From contig NZ_JANCLX010000004.1 of assembly GCF_024295805.1 (NCBI RefSeq), positions 302,873 to 366,872 on the forward strand: 64,000 nt of DNA, given 5' to 3'. The notes below the pieces were generated by a model that worked only from the letters and a program-made list of their open reading frames with translations, was not told the DNA's origin and made no database searches. Both the position numbers and the translations under genes were made by a program. Shown here piece by piece: positions 40,100-48,329 of this stretch. The stretch is from Streptomyces cucumeris (GTDB taxonomy: Bacteria > Actinomycetota > Actinomycetes > Streptomycetales > Streptomycetaceae). Positions within the stretch are counted from its first letter, which is position 1. The number at the start of each line of letters is the position of its first letter.

Positions 40100-40154
40100 T
40101 TCGGGACGAAGAGGTCGTGGGTTCAAATCCCGCCACCCCGACTGAAGGAACAAA
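40100..40154 (+). repeat. Right attachment site (tRNA-Pro 3' duplicate)
   Basis: Identical to 18714-18768 over 55 bp. It holds the 3' part of tRNA-Pro without its 5' half, so it is not a working tRNA gene. The chromosome continues from 40155. Confidence 0.95.
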
Positions 40155-40186
40155 TCAGGGCCCCTCTCATACGAGAGGGGCCCTGA
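40155..40186 (+). terminator. Original tRNA-Pro terminator, now displaced
   Basis: TCAGGGCCCCTCTC / GAGAGGGGCCCTGA, a perfect 14-bp stem with an ATAC loop, directly after the right att repeat. Before integration it would have followed the tRNA-Pro gene. Confidence 0.85.
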
Positions 40187-40503
40187 TGCGTTGTACGAGA
40201 ACGACGATCCCGGGCGGCCTGGGACCGCCGCCGCTCATCACCACCCCGCGAAGACTTCCTCACCGAGCCCGAACGCGTCCCCGAACCGTGACATCCGCGA
40301 CGGACAGCCGACCGAACGGCGACCGGCCGATGACCGCTCCGGGTGAGGCTTCGGCATGACGTCGCGACCGCCCTGGCTATGTGCTGCTGAAGGAGCGAGG
40401 GATGCCCGCCCTCGATCGGGGCGGCTTTCCTGAGTCAACCGCCGCCCGGAGGATGAGGGATGAGGCCCCGGCCCGGGAGGGGGCCGGGGCTGCTGTCCAA
40501 GGG
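40187..40503. other. Intergenic region right of the element
   Basis: 317 bp of high-GC chromosome with no convincing gene. CCCCGGCCCGGGAGGGGGCCGGGGC near 40471-40495 could form a terminator hairpin for the leftward secreted-protein gene. Confidence 0.4.
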
Positions 40504-40917
40504 TTACGCGGTGGGCAGCTTGCCGGCGCGGGTGTGGACCTCGCCCATGAAGTCCGAGTCACGGGAGTTGAGCCGGTAGACGTTGATCCGGACCTTGTGG
40601 CCGTCCTTCACGTTCACCTCGCAGGCCTTGTACGAGCTGGTCTCGCAGGTGCCCTTCTTGCCGCCCGAGGTGGCGTCGTAGACCTCCGCGTAGATGTAGT
40701 GGCCGTCCTTGCTGCGGTCGTCCACGGTGACGATCTCGGGGCCACCGGAGGAGTTCCGGGGCTCGAAGATCACCATGGCGCGCTCCTTCCCGCCCGACGA
40801 GAAGTAGTCGACCGTGTTGCCCCCGGCGTGGGCGGTGCCGACGCCTGTGACGAGTGCGAGGCCGATGGCCACCGCCGCGGTGCCGCCGATGCGGGCGAAC
40901 GAGGGAAGGTGCTTCAT
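40504..40917 (-). CDS. Small secreted protein of unknown function
   Basis: A 137-residue protein with a clear signal peptide: 'MKHLPSFARIGGTAAVAIGL...TAHA' with cleavage before GGNTVDYF. The mature part of about 105 residues has two cysteines ('GTCETSSYKACEVN') that probably form a disulphide and an immunoglobulin-like run of strands ('KVRINVYRLNSRDSD'). AGGAGA before the ATG at 40917 sets the start. Streptomycetes make many such small exported proteins. No family recognised. Divergent from the next secreted protein. Confidence 0.75.
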   Translation of the reverse strand: MKHLPSFARIGGTAAVAIGLALVTGVGTAHAGGNTVDYFSSGGKERAMVIFEPRNSSGGPEIVTVDDRSKDGHYIYAEVYDATSGGKKGTCETSSYKACEVNVKDGHKVRINVYRLNSRDSDFMGEVHTRAGKLPTA

Positions 40918-41181
40918 TTCTCTCCTGGTGCCGTGTTCCGCCAAATGCGGGCGTCACTCGATCACATGGGCATCACTGCCATCAATCTCAATTCGCTGAA
41001 TCCGAGTTGGGGAGCCGACGCTCCTGTTGCAGAACCGGACCAGAGAGAGAGCCGTTCCATGAACCACACGTCCGAAAGGTGGCTGTCCCCGGCCCGAGCG
41101 CGCCGGATAGGAAAGGCGCAGCGCCTGGCCGGATGCCGACGACCGTCGGCGCGGACACCGGCGCCGACAAGGAGACCCGAC

Positions 41182-41547
41182 GTGATCCGTACGCGCATCG
41201 CCAGTCTCGCCCTCCTGACCGCCGCGGTCACCGCCTTCGGGATGGGGACCGCGAGCGCCGCCCCCGGTGACACCTTCACCATGTGCGGCAGCCAGCTCAC
41301 TCCCAGCGGCCATGTGGACACCCAGTGGTGGAACAGCGCGGGCTGCGGCTCGGGCAGCTTCAATCCCAACACCAAGCAGGTCAAGCAGCTCACCGGCTAC
41401 CCGATCGGTACGCAGGTGAGCGCGTGCGCCTCCACCTGGCCGCCGGCGGGTTGGACGATCACCAACACCTACTACAGCGGCGGCTGCCGCTATTCGGCCG
41501 TGCCCAGCTTCGACCCCAACACCTGGACGCTCCGCAAGACGTCCTGA
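41182..41547 (+). CDS. Small secreted cysteine-containing protein
   Basis: A 121-residue protein with signal peptide 'MIRTRIASLALLTAAVTAFG...ASA', cleaved before APGDTF. The mature 95 residues have four cysteines (in 'MCGSQ', 'AGCGSG', 'VSACAST' and 'GGCRYS') and many Trp, Thr, Ser and Gly residues, suggesting a disulphide-bonded beta fold. GTG 41182 with AAGGAG at 41169-41174 sets the start; the upstream open frame is spurious. No family recognised. Confidence 0.75.
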   Translation: MIRTRIASLALLTAAVTAFGMGTASAAPGDTFTMCGSQLTPSGHVDTQWWNSAGCGSGSFNPNTKQVKQLTGYPIGTQVSACASTWPPAGWTITNTYYSGGCRYSAVPSFDPNTWTLRKTS

Positions 41548-41558
41548 GCGCGGGTGGA

Positions 41559-41963
41559 TCAGTCCTCCGCGGCCCGCCAGCCCTGTTGGCGCAGTACCGC
41601 CGAGACGTCCGGGGCCCGGTAGTTGTCGCCCTTGAGGACCTTGCCGTCGGCCCGGAGGGTGGGACGCCCGTCGGGGCCCAGTTTGGTCATATTGGCTTGG
41701 TGGATCTCGGCGATCACCGCGTCGAGGTCGATCCCGTGCACCAGGGCCGTGCCGTACGCGACGTAGACCACGTCGGCCAGTTCATGGGCGAGGTGGGCGA
41801 GGGTGCCCTCGGCTGACGCCTCGGCGACCTCGGCGAACTCCTCCGCCAGCAGGTCCTGCCGGTGGGCGGCCACGTCGGCGGGGACCGCGGTGGGGGTCGT
41901 CCGGGCGTCGAGACCGAAAGCCAGGTGGAAGGCGCGGACCAGATCGGCGGGAGAACGATGCAC
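41559..41963 (-). CDS. MazG-like nucleotide pyrophosphohydrolase
   Basis: A 134-residue all-alpha NTP pyrophosphatase of the MazG/HisE type. The metal-binding motif is 'LLAEEFAEVAEA' plus 'HELADVVYVAYG'; 'GPDGRPTLRADGKVLKGDNYRAPD' is typical of the single-domain phosphoribosyl-ATP-pyrophosphohydrolase-like group. It would cleave a (d)NTP to the monophosphate and clean the nucleotide pool. Convergent with the secreted protein gene (11 bp between stops). Confidence 0.85.
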   Translation of the reverse strand: MHRSPADLVRAFHLAFGLDARTTPTAVPADVAAHRQDLLAEEFAEVAEASAEGTLAHLAHELADVVYVAYGTALVHGIDLDAVIAEIHQANMTKLGPDGRPTLRADGKVLKGDNYRAPDVSAVLRQQGWRAAED

Positions 41964-42046
41964 CCGCCGATCGTACGCGGCGGGGCCGGAACGGGGTCTG
42001 GATCAGCTCCCGTTCCGGCCCCGGCTCGTTCAGGCCCCGGCCCCGT

Positions 42047-43309
42047 TCAGGGGCGGCCGAGCGAGTCGTACTCGTCCGCTGCCGCCTCCCGGGGCTCCTC
42101 CGCCGCGGCCATGGCACCGCCCTCGGGTGTCACCGCCGCGCGTCGCGCCGTGCGGCGGGCGCTCAGATAGGAGACCAGGGGTTCGGTGCCACGGGCGGTG
42201 ATCGGGCCGAGCACCACCAGGATCAGCACATATGCCGTGGCCAGCGGGCCGAGCGACGGCTCGATCCCCGCGGTGACCGCGAGTCCGGCGATCACGATGG
42301 AGAACTCACCACGGGCGACCAGCGTGCCGCCGGCCCGCCAACGGCCGCGGGAGGAGATCCCGGCCCGCCGGGCCGCCCAGTACCCGGTGGCGATCTTCGT
42401 GCAGGCGGTGACGACGGCCAGCAGCAGTGCGGGCAGCAGCACCGGCGGAATGCTGGCGGGGTCGGTGTGCAGACCGAAGAAGACGAAGAAGACCGCGGCG
42501 AACAGATCCCGCAACGGACTGAGCAGATTATGTGCCCCTTCGGCCACCTCTCCGGAGAGCGCGATACCGACCAGGAACGCTCCCACGGCCGCCGACACCT
42601 GGAGCTGCTGGGCGATTCCGGCCACCAGCAAGGTCAGGCCCAGCACCACCAGCAGCAGCTTCTCGGGGTCGTCACTGGAGACGAAGCGGGAGATGACCCG
42701 GCCGTACCGGACGGCCAGGAAGAGCACCAGTCCGGCGACGCCGAGGGCGACGGCCAGGGTCGCGCTGCCCGCGGCCAGGCCCGCCCCGGCCAGCAGGGCG
42801 GTGACGATCGGCAGGTAGACGGCCATGGCCAGGTCCTCGAGGACCAGGATGCTGAGGATCACCGGGGTTTCGCGGTTGCCGAGACGGCCCAGGTCCCCGA
42901 GGACCTTGGCGATCACGCCCGAGGACGAGATCCAGGTGACTCCGGCCAGCACCACCGCGGCCACCGGCCCCCAGCCCAGCAGCAGGGCCATTGCGGCACC
43001 GGGCAGTGCGTTGAGCGCGGCGTCGACCAGCCCGGCCGGGTACTGCGTCTTGAGGTTGCTGACCAGATCACTGGCGGTGTACTCGAGTCCGAGCATCAGC
43101 AGGAGCAGGATGACGCCGATCTCGGCGCCGATCGCGACGAACTCCTCGCTCGCGCCGAGCGGCAGCAGTCCGCCCTTGCCGAAGGCCAGACCGGCGAGCA
43201 GATAGAGCGGGATCGGGGAGAACTGGAGCCGTCCGGCCAGCCGTCCCAGCAGGCCGAGGCCCAGGATGACCGCACCGAACTCGATGAGGAAGACGGCGGA
43301 GGAATGCAT
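42047..43309 (-). CDS. Cation:proton antiporter (CPA2, Kef/KhtU type)
   Basis: A 420-residue membrane protein with twelve or so helices, the Na+/H+ exchanger fold of the CPA2 family ('GKGGLLPLGASEEFVAIGAEIGV', split by loops; 'WISSSGVIAKVLGDLG'). It would export K+ or Na+ against protons. It lacks the Rossmann domain of full KefB/C. The companion TrkA-C gene ends three bases upstream, and together they match the KhtT-KhtU arrangement. The C-terminal cytoplasmic tail is short. Confidence 0.9.
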   Translation of the reverse strand: MHSSAVFLIEFGAVILGLGLLGRLAGRLQFSPIPLYLLAGLAFGKGGLLPLGASEEFVAIGAEIGVILLLLMLGLEYTASDLVSNLKTQYPAGLVDAALNALPGAAMALLLGWGPVAAVVLAGVTWISSSGVIAKVLGDLGRLGNRETPVILSILVLEDLAMAVYLPIVTALLAGAGLAAGSATLAVALGVAGLVLFLAVRYGRVISRFVSSDDPEKLLLVVLGLTLLVAGIAQQLQVSAAVGAFLVGIALSGEVAEGAHNLLSPLRDLFAAVFFVFFGLHTDPASIPPVLLPALLLAVVTACTKIATGYWAARRAGISSRGRWRAGGTLVARGEFSIVIAGLAVTAGIEPSLGPLATAYVLILVVLGPITARGTEPLVSYLSARRTARRAAVTPEGGAMAAAEEPREAAADEYDSLGRP

Positions 43310-43312
43310 GGA

Positions 43313-43783
43313 TCACTCCCGTCCGAGTATCGCCGCGGCCGTCTCCACGCCTTCGCGGGTGCCGATCACGATCAGGATGTCCCCGCCCGCCAGCCGGAAG
43401 TCGGGGGTGGGGGACGGGATGGCGCCGGAGCGGCGCAGCACGGCGACGATCGAGGCGCCGGTCTCGGTCCGCATTCGGGTCTCGCCGAGCACCCGGCCGT
43501 TCCAGTGCGAGGCCGAGGCCAGCTCGATCCGCTCGGCCACCAGGCCCAGTTCGGTGGTGGAGAGCAGGTTCGGACTGTGATGGGTCGGCATCAGGGCATC
43601 GACGAGCGATTCCGCTTCCTCGGCCGTCAGTCGGGTGGACAGTGCGCAGGCGTCCGGGTCCTCCTTCCGGTACGCGCTGAGCGTGCGTCCGCCGTCACGA
43701 TGCGCGATCACCGACAGACGCTGGCGTTCTCGCGTCGTCAGGTCGTAGCGCACACCGATCCCCGGCAACGGCGTACTGCTCAT
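43313..43783 (-). CDS. TrkA-C regulatory subunit of the antiporter (KhtT-like)
   Basis: A 156-residue soluble protein. The N-terminal half is the domain specific to cation:proton antiporter regulatory subunits ('GIGVRYDLTTRERQRLSVIAH'). The C-terminal half is a TrkA-C (RCK-C) domain ('LGETRMRTETGASIVAVLRR', 'GDILIVIGT'). In KhtT it gates the antiporter in response to nucleotide ligands such as c-di-AMP. It is translated three bases ahead of the antiporter gene. ATG 43783 chosen. Confidence 0.9.
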   Translation of the reverse strand: MSSTPLPGIGVRYDLTTRERQRLSVIAHRDGGRTLSAYRKEDPDACALSTRLTAEEAESLVDALMPTHHSPNLLSTTELGLVAERIELASASHWNGRVLGETRMRTETGASIVAVLRRSGAIPSPTPDFRLAGGDILIVIGTREGVETAAAILGRE

Positions 43784-44066
43784 CCGCGGAGCGCCCACAG
43801 CTGATCCTCCTCCTTGCCGCGCCCTCGGCGCGGAGCCGTTTCTGCCATCCTGGTGAATGGTAAAGAATACGTAATGGCGCGGCGGTGGCCAGGTCCGATG
43901 ACAGCGCTCCGGCGCGGCCGGGTCACGGCAGTGGTCGGATTCCGGGCACGTCCGCGCCGCGGGAGTGGTTGGCTGTCGAGAGCGGCCAGGGACGGGCGCG
44001 GCGGTGACGGGTGCGGCTGCCCGGCGGCAAGCCATCAGGCGGCGAGCCATGAGGAGGACGGCGACC

Positions 44067-44489
44067 ATGATCGAGTGGAGGCATCTCAGCTCCGGTGTAC
44101 GGCCCGTCCCCCAGCCCGTCGCCACCCCGGTGATCTGGGTCGCCGCGTTCGTCGGAGCGCTGCTGCTGGTGGCGGTGGTCAACTTCCTGGGCGGCCACGG
44201 CCGCCCCGGTTTCGCGCTGATCGCGCTGTCGCTGCTGGCCGCGCTGCTGGGGCTGTGCGCGCGGTTCGTGGCGGCACCCGGTACGGCGGCTCTGTGCTGG
44301 CTCTTCCTCAACGCCTTCGCCATCCCGCCGTCGGGGGAGCTGACCTGGGCCCAGGGCCGCGATACCGGCTGGCTCGCCTGTCTGTTCGCCGCGGCCGTCG
44401 CCGGAACGGCCCTCGCCCGGATCGTCAACGCCCGCGCCGGGTACCGCCGGATCACTCCCTACGGGCACGGCACCTGGCCGTCGGACTGA
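44067..44489 (+). CDS. DUF4118-like four-span membrane protein
   Basis: A 140-residue protein with four hydrophobic segments, arranged as in the DUF4118 membrane module of KdpD ('WVAAFVGALLLVAVVNF', 'FALIALSLLAALLGLCARF', 'ALCWLFLNAFAIPPSGELTW', 'WLACLFAAAVAGTALARIV'). The 'NAFAIPPSGELTW' loop is characteristic. GAGGAGG nine bases before ATG 44067 sets the start. No kinase domain is attached. Divergent from the antiporter pair; a link to ion sensing is speculative. Confidence 0.78.
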   Translation: MIEWRHLSSGVRPVPQPVATPVIWVAAFVGALLLVAVVNFLGGHGRPGFALIALSLLAALLGLCARFVAAPGTAALCWLFLNAFAIPPSGELTWAQGRDTGWLACLFAAAVAGTALARIVNARAGYRRITPYGHGTWPSD

Positions 44490-44786
44490 CGCCGCGTCCG
44501 GCCGCGGGACGGTCCGAGGACACCCCCGGTCCGCGTACACCCACCTCCCGGTCCGAGCGCACCTCCCCGTCCGAGCACCCCTCCCGCCGCACCGAGCGCA
44601 CCTCCCCGTCCGCGTAGACCTCCCGCCGGGCCGGGCACCTGCCTCGCGCCGCCCCGGCGCGCGCTTTCCGCCGGGTGGGCGTCGCCTCCCTCGGGATGCG
44701 CGGAGGGATGTCTAGGGTGGGGCCGTCAGCGGAGATCGCCACGGAGGCTCTCCCGGCCTTCGACTCCGCTTCCGGAGTGGTGACCC
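44490..44786. other. Intergenic region with a direct repeat
   Basis: GAGCGCACCTCCCCGTCCG occurs at 44555-44573 and 44594-44612, 39 bp apart, in a pyrimidine-rich stretch. I see no gene and no clear function. Confidence 0.4.
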
Positions 44787-45209
44787 ATGAGCCTCAGCAT
44801 CCGCAATCAACTCCCCGCCACCGTCATCGCCGTGACCTCCGGCGAGGCCATGGCCACGGTCCAGAGCCGACTGGACGGTGGCCGGGTCGTGACGGCCGCG
44901 GTGACCCTGGGCGCCGTCGAGGAACTCGGTATCGCCGAAGGGTCCCGGGTCACGGCGCTGGCCAAGGCCACCGAGGTCGCGCTGGCCACCGGCGAGGTGT
45001 CGGGGCTCAGCATCCGCAACCGGCTGCCCGGCACGGTCGCCCGGCTCGTGCTCGGGGCGGCCATGGCCACCGTGGTGATCACGCTCGACGGGGGCGGGGA
45101 GCTGACGGCCGCCATTACCCAGGACGCGGTGCGGGACCTCGGTCTCGCCGAAGGCACCCGGGTCACCGCGCTGATCAAGTCGACCGAGCTGTCGCTCGCC
45201 ACCGCGTAG
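44787..45209 (+). CDS. Double-TOBE (di-Mop) molybdate-binding protein
   Basis: A 140-residue protein made of two TOBE/Mop repeats. Each starts with 'LSIRN(Q/R)LP(A/G)TV' (residues 3 and 74) and ends with 'GS/TRVTALIKSTE' or 'SRVTALAKATE'. Such di-Mop proteins bind molybdate or tungstate as oligomers and act as stores or sensors in the cytosol. No ABC transporter for molybdate lies nearby. Start ATG 44787 directly before the first repeat. Confidence 0.9.
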   Translation: MSLSIRNQLPATVIAVTSGEAMATVQSRLDGGRVVTAAVTLGAVEELGIAEGSRVTALAKATEVALATGEVSGLSIRNRLPGTVARLVLGAAMATVVITLDGGGELTAAITQDAVRDLGLAEGTRVTALIKSTELSLATA

Positions 45210-45275
45210 CGCGGCTGTTCACCGTCTCGCCCCGACCGTGGCGCACGGCCGCCGGCGCGAGGGACACTGGGCCAT

Positions 45276-45701
45276 ATGACCGAGCGCAAGCCACCAGGCG
45301 TCAGCTTCGAGACATGGGCGGACCGGCAGATCCGCGAGGCGGAGGAGCGCGGTGACTTCTCCGATCTGCCGGGATTCGGAAAGCCGCTCCCCAACCTCGA
45401 CCGCCCGTATGACGAGTTGTGGTGGGTCAAGGAGAAGATGCACCGCGAGAACCTCTCCTTCTTGCCGCCGACGCTCGTGCTGCGCAAGGAGGCCGAGGAC
45501 GCGCTCGCGGCGGCGGCCGAGGCCCCGTCGGAGCGTGCGGTGCGGGAGTTGCTCGCGGGGGTCAACGAGAAGATCCGCGAGGCGATCCGCCGGCCGCCAC
45601 CGGGCCCACCGCTCAATCTGGCGCCCATCGACATCGATGAGGTCGTCAGGGAGTGGCGGGAACGGCGCACGGCCGGCGGAAACGGCGATCCGGCCGACTA
45701 G
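45276..45701 (+). CDS. DUF1992 (DnaJ-homologue-C28-like) protein
   Basis: A 141-residue protein with the DUF1992 core: 'FETWADRQIREAEERGDFSDLPGFGKPL', here given in part as 'ADRQIREAEERGDF' and 'LPGFGKPLP', followed by 'NLSFLPPTLVLRKE'. The family is widespread and related to the C-terminal part of eukaryotic DNAJC28; its function is unknown. Single gene, convergent with a VOC gene. Confidence 0.88.
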   Translation: MTERKPPGVSFETWADRQIREAEERGDFSDLPGFGKPLPNLDRPYDELWWVKEKMHRENLSFLPPTLVLRKEAEDALAAAAEAPSERAVRELLAGVNEKIREAIRRPPPGPPLNLAPIDIDEVVREWRERRTAGGNGDPAD

Positions 45702-45740
45702 TCAGCCGGCGGGACGGCTGCGCCGCCCCTTTCCGTTCCC

Positions 45741-46127
45741 CTACGCCTCGGTGTCGTACGGCTGGGTGATGATCTCCATCCCATGACCGGACGGGTCCAT
45801 GAAGTACAGCCCGCGCCCGCCGTAATGGCGGTTGATCTCGCCCGGCTGCTTCTGGCGCGGATCGGCGTAGTAGGTGATGCCCTGCTCCCGGATCCGGGCG
45901 AACGCCGCGTCGAACTCCGCCTCGGAGATGAGGAACGCGTAGTGCTGCATGGTGATGGACTCGGCCGGAACGGTCGCGAAGTCCAGGGTGACGCTGTTGC
46001 TGGTCTGCACCGGGATGAACGGGCCCCATTCGGCACCGACCTCGAGGCCCAGGATGTTCGCCAGGAATTCGGCGGATTCCCGCTTGTCGCGGGCGTGGAT
46101 GATCGTGTGGTTCAGCTCGACTGGCAC
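45741..46127 (-). CDS. VOC (glyoxalase/bleomycin-resistance fold) protein
   Basis: A 128-residue single-domain VOC protein with the paired beta-alpha-beta-beta-beta modules: 'VELNHTIIHARDKRESAEFLANILGL' start, metal-ligand position His8, and 'GLYFMDPSGHGMEIITQP' end. GTG 46127 with CGGAGG eight bases upstream sets the start; the frame beyond is spurious. Substrate unknown; neighbours give no pathway hint. Confidence 0.85.
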   Translation of the reverse strand: MPVELNHTIIHARDKRESAEFLANILGLEVGAEWGPFIPVQTSNSVTLDFATVPAESITMQHYAFLISEAEFDAAFARIREQGITYYADPRQKQPGEINRHYGGRGLYFMDPSGHGMEIITQPYDTEA

Positions 46128-46409
46128 GGTGGAATGCCTCCGTAAGGCAATCTCACGGGCACCTCCATGCCTCACCCGGCCGGTGATCGACACGCGATGC
46201 CGTGCCTTCGATACTAGGCGGCAACGATCTCCCGCGTCGAGGCCATGACCAACGGTGACCGATTCCCGCGCTCCGTAGTCCTGCCGCATTCGTATGACCC
46301 TCCCGGCGCGTGAGCGCGTCGCGCCCGGGTACTCCCGAAGAGTCCGCTTCTTCCCCCAATACCCCGCACCGCGTACCCCTCACCGCCCGTCCGCACCATC
46401 GGGAGCACC

Positions 46410-47387
46410 ATGGCGACGATCGAGAACACCCGTCGCCCCGAGACGGTCATCCACACCGCCGGGCTGACCAAGATCTATCCCCATACGGACTTCGCCGCCG
46501 TGGACGGGCTGGATCTGGAGGTGTACCACGGCGAGATCTTCGGACTGCTCGGCCCCAATGGAGCGGGCAAGACCACCACGGTCGGAATGCTCACCACACG
46601 GGTCGTCCCCACGGCCGGTTCGGCGTTCATCGGCGACATCGACGTGATCGCGCATCCCGCGCTGGCCAAGCAGGTCATCGCCGTCGTGACCCAGCAGAAC
46701 ACCCTGGACCGCTCGCTCACCGTCTGGGAGAACCTCTACTTCCACGGGCTGCTGTTCGGGATGTCCGGCAAGCGGTCGCGTCAGGTGGCCGACCGGCTGC
46801 TGGAGCAGTTCCGGCTGTCGAGATGGGCCTCGTCCTCGGTGTACGCGCTGTCCGGCGGGATGGCGCAACGGCTGATGGTGGCCCGCGCGATCTTCCACCG
46901 CCCGGCCGTGCTCTTCCTCGACGAGCCGAGCGCGGGTCTCGATCCCCAGAGCAGGCTGGCGCTGTGGGAGATCCTGGACCGGTTGATCGCCGACGGTCAG
47001 ACCATCCTGCTGACCACGCACAACATGGACGAGGCCGATCAGCTCTGTGACCGGGTGGCCATCATCGATCACGGCCGGGTACTCGCCCTGGGCACCCCCG
47101 CGGCACTCAGGCAGAGCGTGGACATCGACACCGTGGTGACCGTCCTGGCACACGGTGACACGGACGCGCTCGGTGAGCTGCTGACCCGCGACATCGCCGA
47201 GGTGGTCCGGGTCCGGCCGGTGGAGGGCGGGGTCGAACTCCAGGTCAAGGGCAATGACCGGCTGCTGCCCCGCATCGTCAACTCCGCGGAGAACGGCGGC
47301 TTCCGGCTGATCGACCTGTCCGTCAGCGCGTCCTCGCTGGAGACCGTGTTCATCTCGCTGACCGGAAAGGAGCTGAGGGACGAATGA
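46410..47387 (+). CDS. ABC transporter ATP-binding protein (DrrA type)
   Basis: A 325-residue ATPase with Walker A 'GPNGAGKTTTVGML', signature 'LSGGMAQRLMVARA', Walker B 'VLFLDEPSAGLD' and switch His in 'LTTHNMDEAD'. The C-terminal 90 residues follow the DrrA/daunorubicin-exporter pattern. It powers the permease encoded directly downstream (ATGA overlap). Export of a drug-like or lipid compound is typical for the family. Start ATG with GGGAG upstream. Confidence 0.93.
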   Translation: MATIENTRRPETVIHTAGLTKIYPHTDFAAVDGLDLEVYHGEIFGLLGPNGAGKTTTVGMLTTRVVPTAGSAFIGDIDVIAHPALAKQVIAVVTQQNTLDRSLTVWENLYFHGLLFGMSGKRSRQVADRLLEQFRLSRWASSSVYALSGGMAQRLMVARAIFHRPAVLFLDEPSAGLDPQSRLALWEILDRLIADGQTILLTTHNMDEADQLCDRVAIIDHGRVLALGTPAALRQSVDIDTVVTVLAHGDTDALGELLTRDIAEVVRVRPVEGGVELQVKGNDRLLPRIVNSAENGGFRLIDLSVSASSLETVFISLTGKELRDE

Positions 47388-48283
47388 CCCCGGCGGGCGG
47401 GCGCCCCCTCTCCACCGCCGGTCCGCCGGAGGGCCCCATCGCCGTACGTCCCGGCCGGTCCGCGGCGGCGGCCAGCCGTTCCGCCCTGGCCGCGCTCATC
47501 CGGCGGGACCTCACCGTCCTGATGAAGAACTTCGGCGAATTCGTCGGCCGCACGCTGATGCAGCCGTTCCTGCTCGTCTTCGTCTTCCTCTATGTCTTTC
47601 CCACCATCGGACAGGGCGTCGGCGCCGGCGGCGGCCGTGCCGGGGAATCCGCGTTCGCCACCGTGCTCGTGCCGGGGGTGGTCTCGATCGCCATCATGTT
47701 CCAGGGAATCCAGTCGGTGGCGATCCAGATGTCGCAGGAATTCGGCTTCACCCGGGAGATAGAGGACCGGGTCCAGGCCCCCTGTCCGATCTGGCTGGTG
47801 GCGGTCGCGCGGGTGCTGTCCGGGGCGGCCCAGGGGCTGATCTCGGCGATCCTCGTCTTCCCGATCGCGGCGGTGGTGCACGCGCCCGGGGTCCACGCCG
47901 ACCTGGAGGTCCACTGGTGGGTCGTGGTCACCCTGATCCCGCTGGCCTGTATCGCGATGACCTCGCTGGGGCTACTGCTCGGCACCTCGTTCGAGCCGCA
48001 GAACATCGGGGTCATGTTCGGGTTCATCGTGCTGCCGCTGGTGTTCCTCGGGGGCACCTACTACCAGTGGACCAAGCTGTCCCTCGTCCACGTCGGCGGA
48101 TTCCACTGGCTCCAGATCCTGGTGCTGGTGAATCCGCTGATCTACATCACCGAGGGAATGCGCGCGGGACTCACCCACGCGTCCCATATGCCGCTCTACG
48201 TGGTCTATCCGGTCCTGGTGGGATTCTGTATCGCTTTCCTCGGCTTCGGTCTCCGGAATTTCCGGCGCCGGGTGCTCTCGTGA
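47384..48283 (+). CDS. ABC-2 type permease
   Basis: A 299-residue membrane protein of the ABC-2 (DrrB-like) family. After a 40-residue cytoplasmic start it has six membrane helices, with the conserved 'FTREIEDRVQAPCP' coupling segment and 'LTHASHMP' loop. It forms an exporter with the ATPase upstream, with which it overlaps by four bases. Substrate unknown. Confidence 0.92.
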   Translation: MTPAGGRPLSTAGPPEGPIAVRPGRSAAAASRSALAALIRRDLTVLMKNFGEFVGRTLMQPFLLVFVFLYVFPTIGQGVGAGGGRAGESAFATVLVPGVVSIAIMFQGIQSVAIQMSQEFGFTREIEDRVQAPCPIWLVAVARVLSGAAQGLISAILVFPIAAVVHAPGVHADLEVHWWVVVTLIPLACIAMTSLGLLLGTSFEPQNIGVMFGFIVLPLVFLGGTYYQWTKLSLVHVGGFHWLQILVLVNPLIYITEGMRAGLTHASHMPLYVVYPVLVGFCIAFLGFGLRNFRRRVLS

Positions 48284-48329
48284 TCACGCGCGCCGCCCAC
48301 GGCCGAACGCACCCGCGCGGGCGCCCGTG

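Larger units (their letters stand above)
18714..40154. mobile_element. Integrated actinomycete integrative-conjugative element (AICE), about 21.4 kb
   Basis: Bounded by perfect 55-bp direct repeats, with the integrase next to the tRNA. It has the AICE layout: tyrosine integrase, excisionase, replication gene, small membrane ('spread') genes, a TraB/FtsK-type double-stranded DNA translocase and a GntR-type transfer regulator. No relaxase or type IV secretion genes are present, as expected for this class. Departures from the usual scheme are the replication gene (DnaB-N plus DUF3987-like rather than RepSA, RepAM or Prim-Pol) and a long cargo arm from about 29 to 40 kb with lower GC. The core genes look intact, so the element may be able to excise. 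Confidence 0.93.

Noticed and set aside
40100..40154. Second tRNA-Pro gene
   Set aside because: Only the 3' part from the anticodon loop on is present; the 5' acceptor and D arm are missing, so it is an att remnant.
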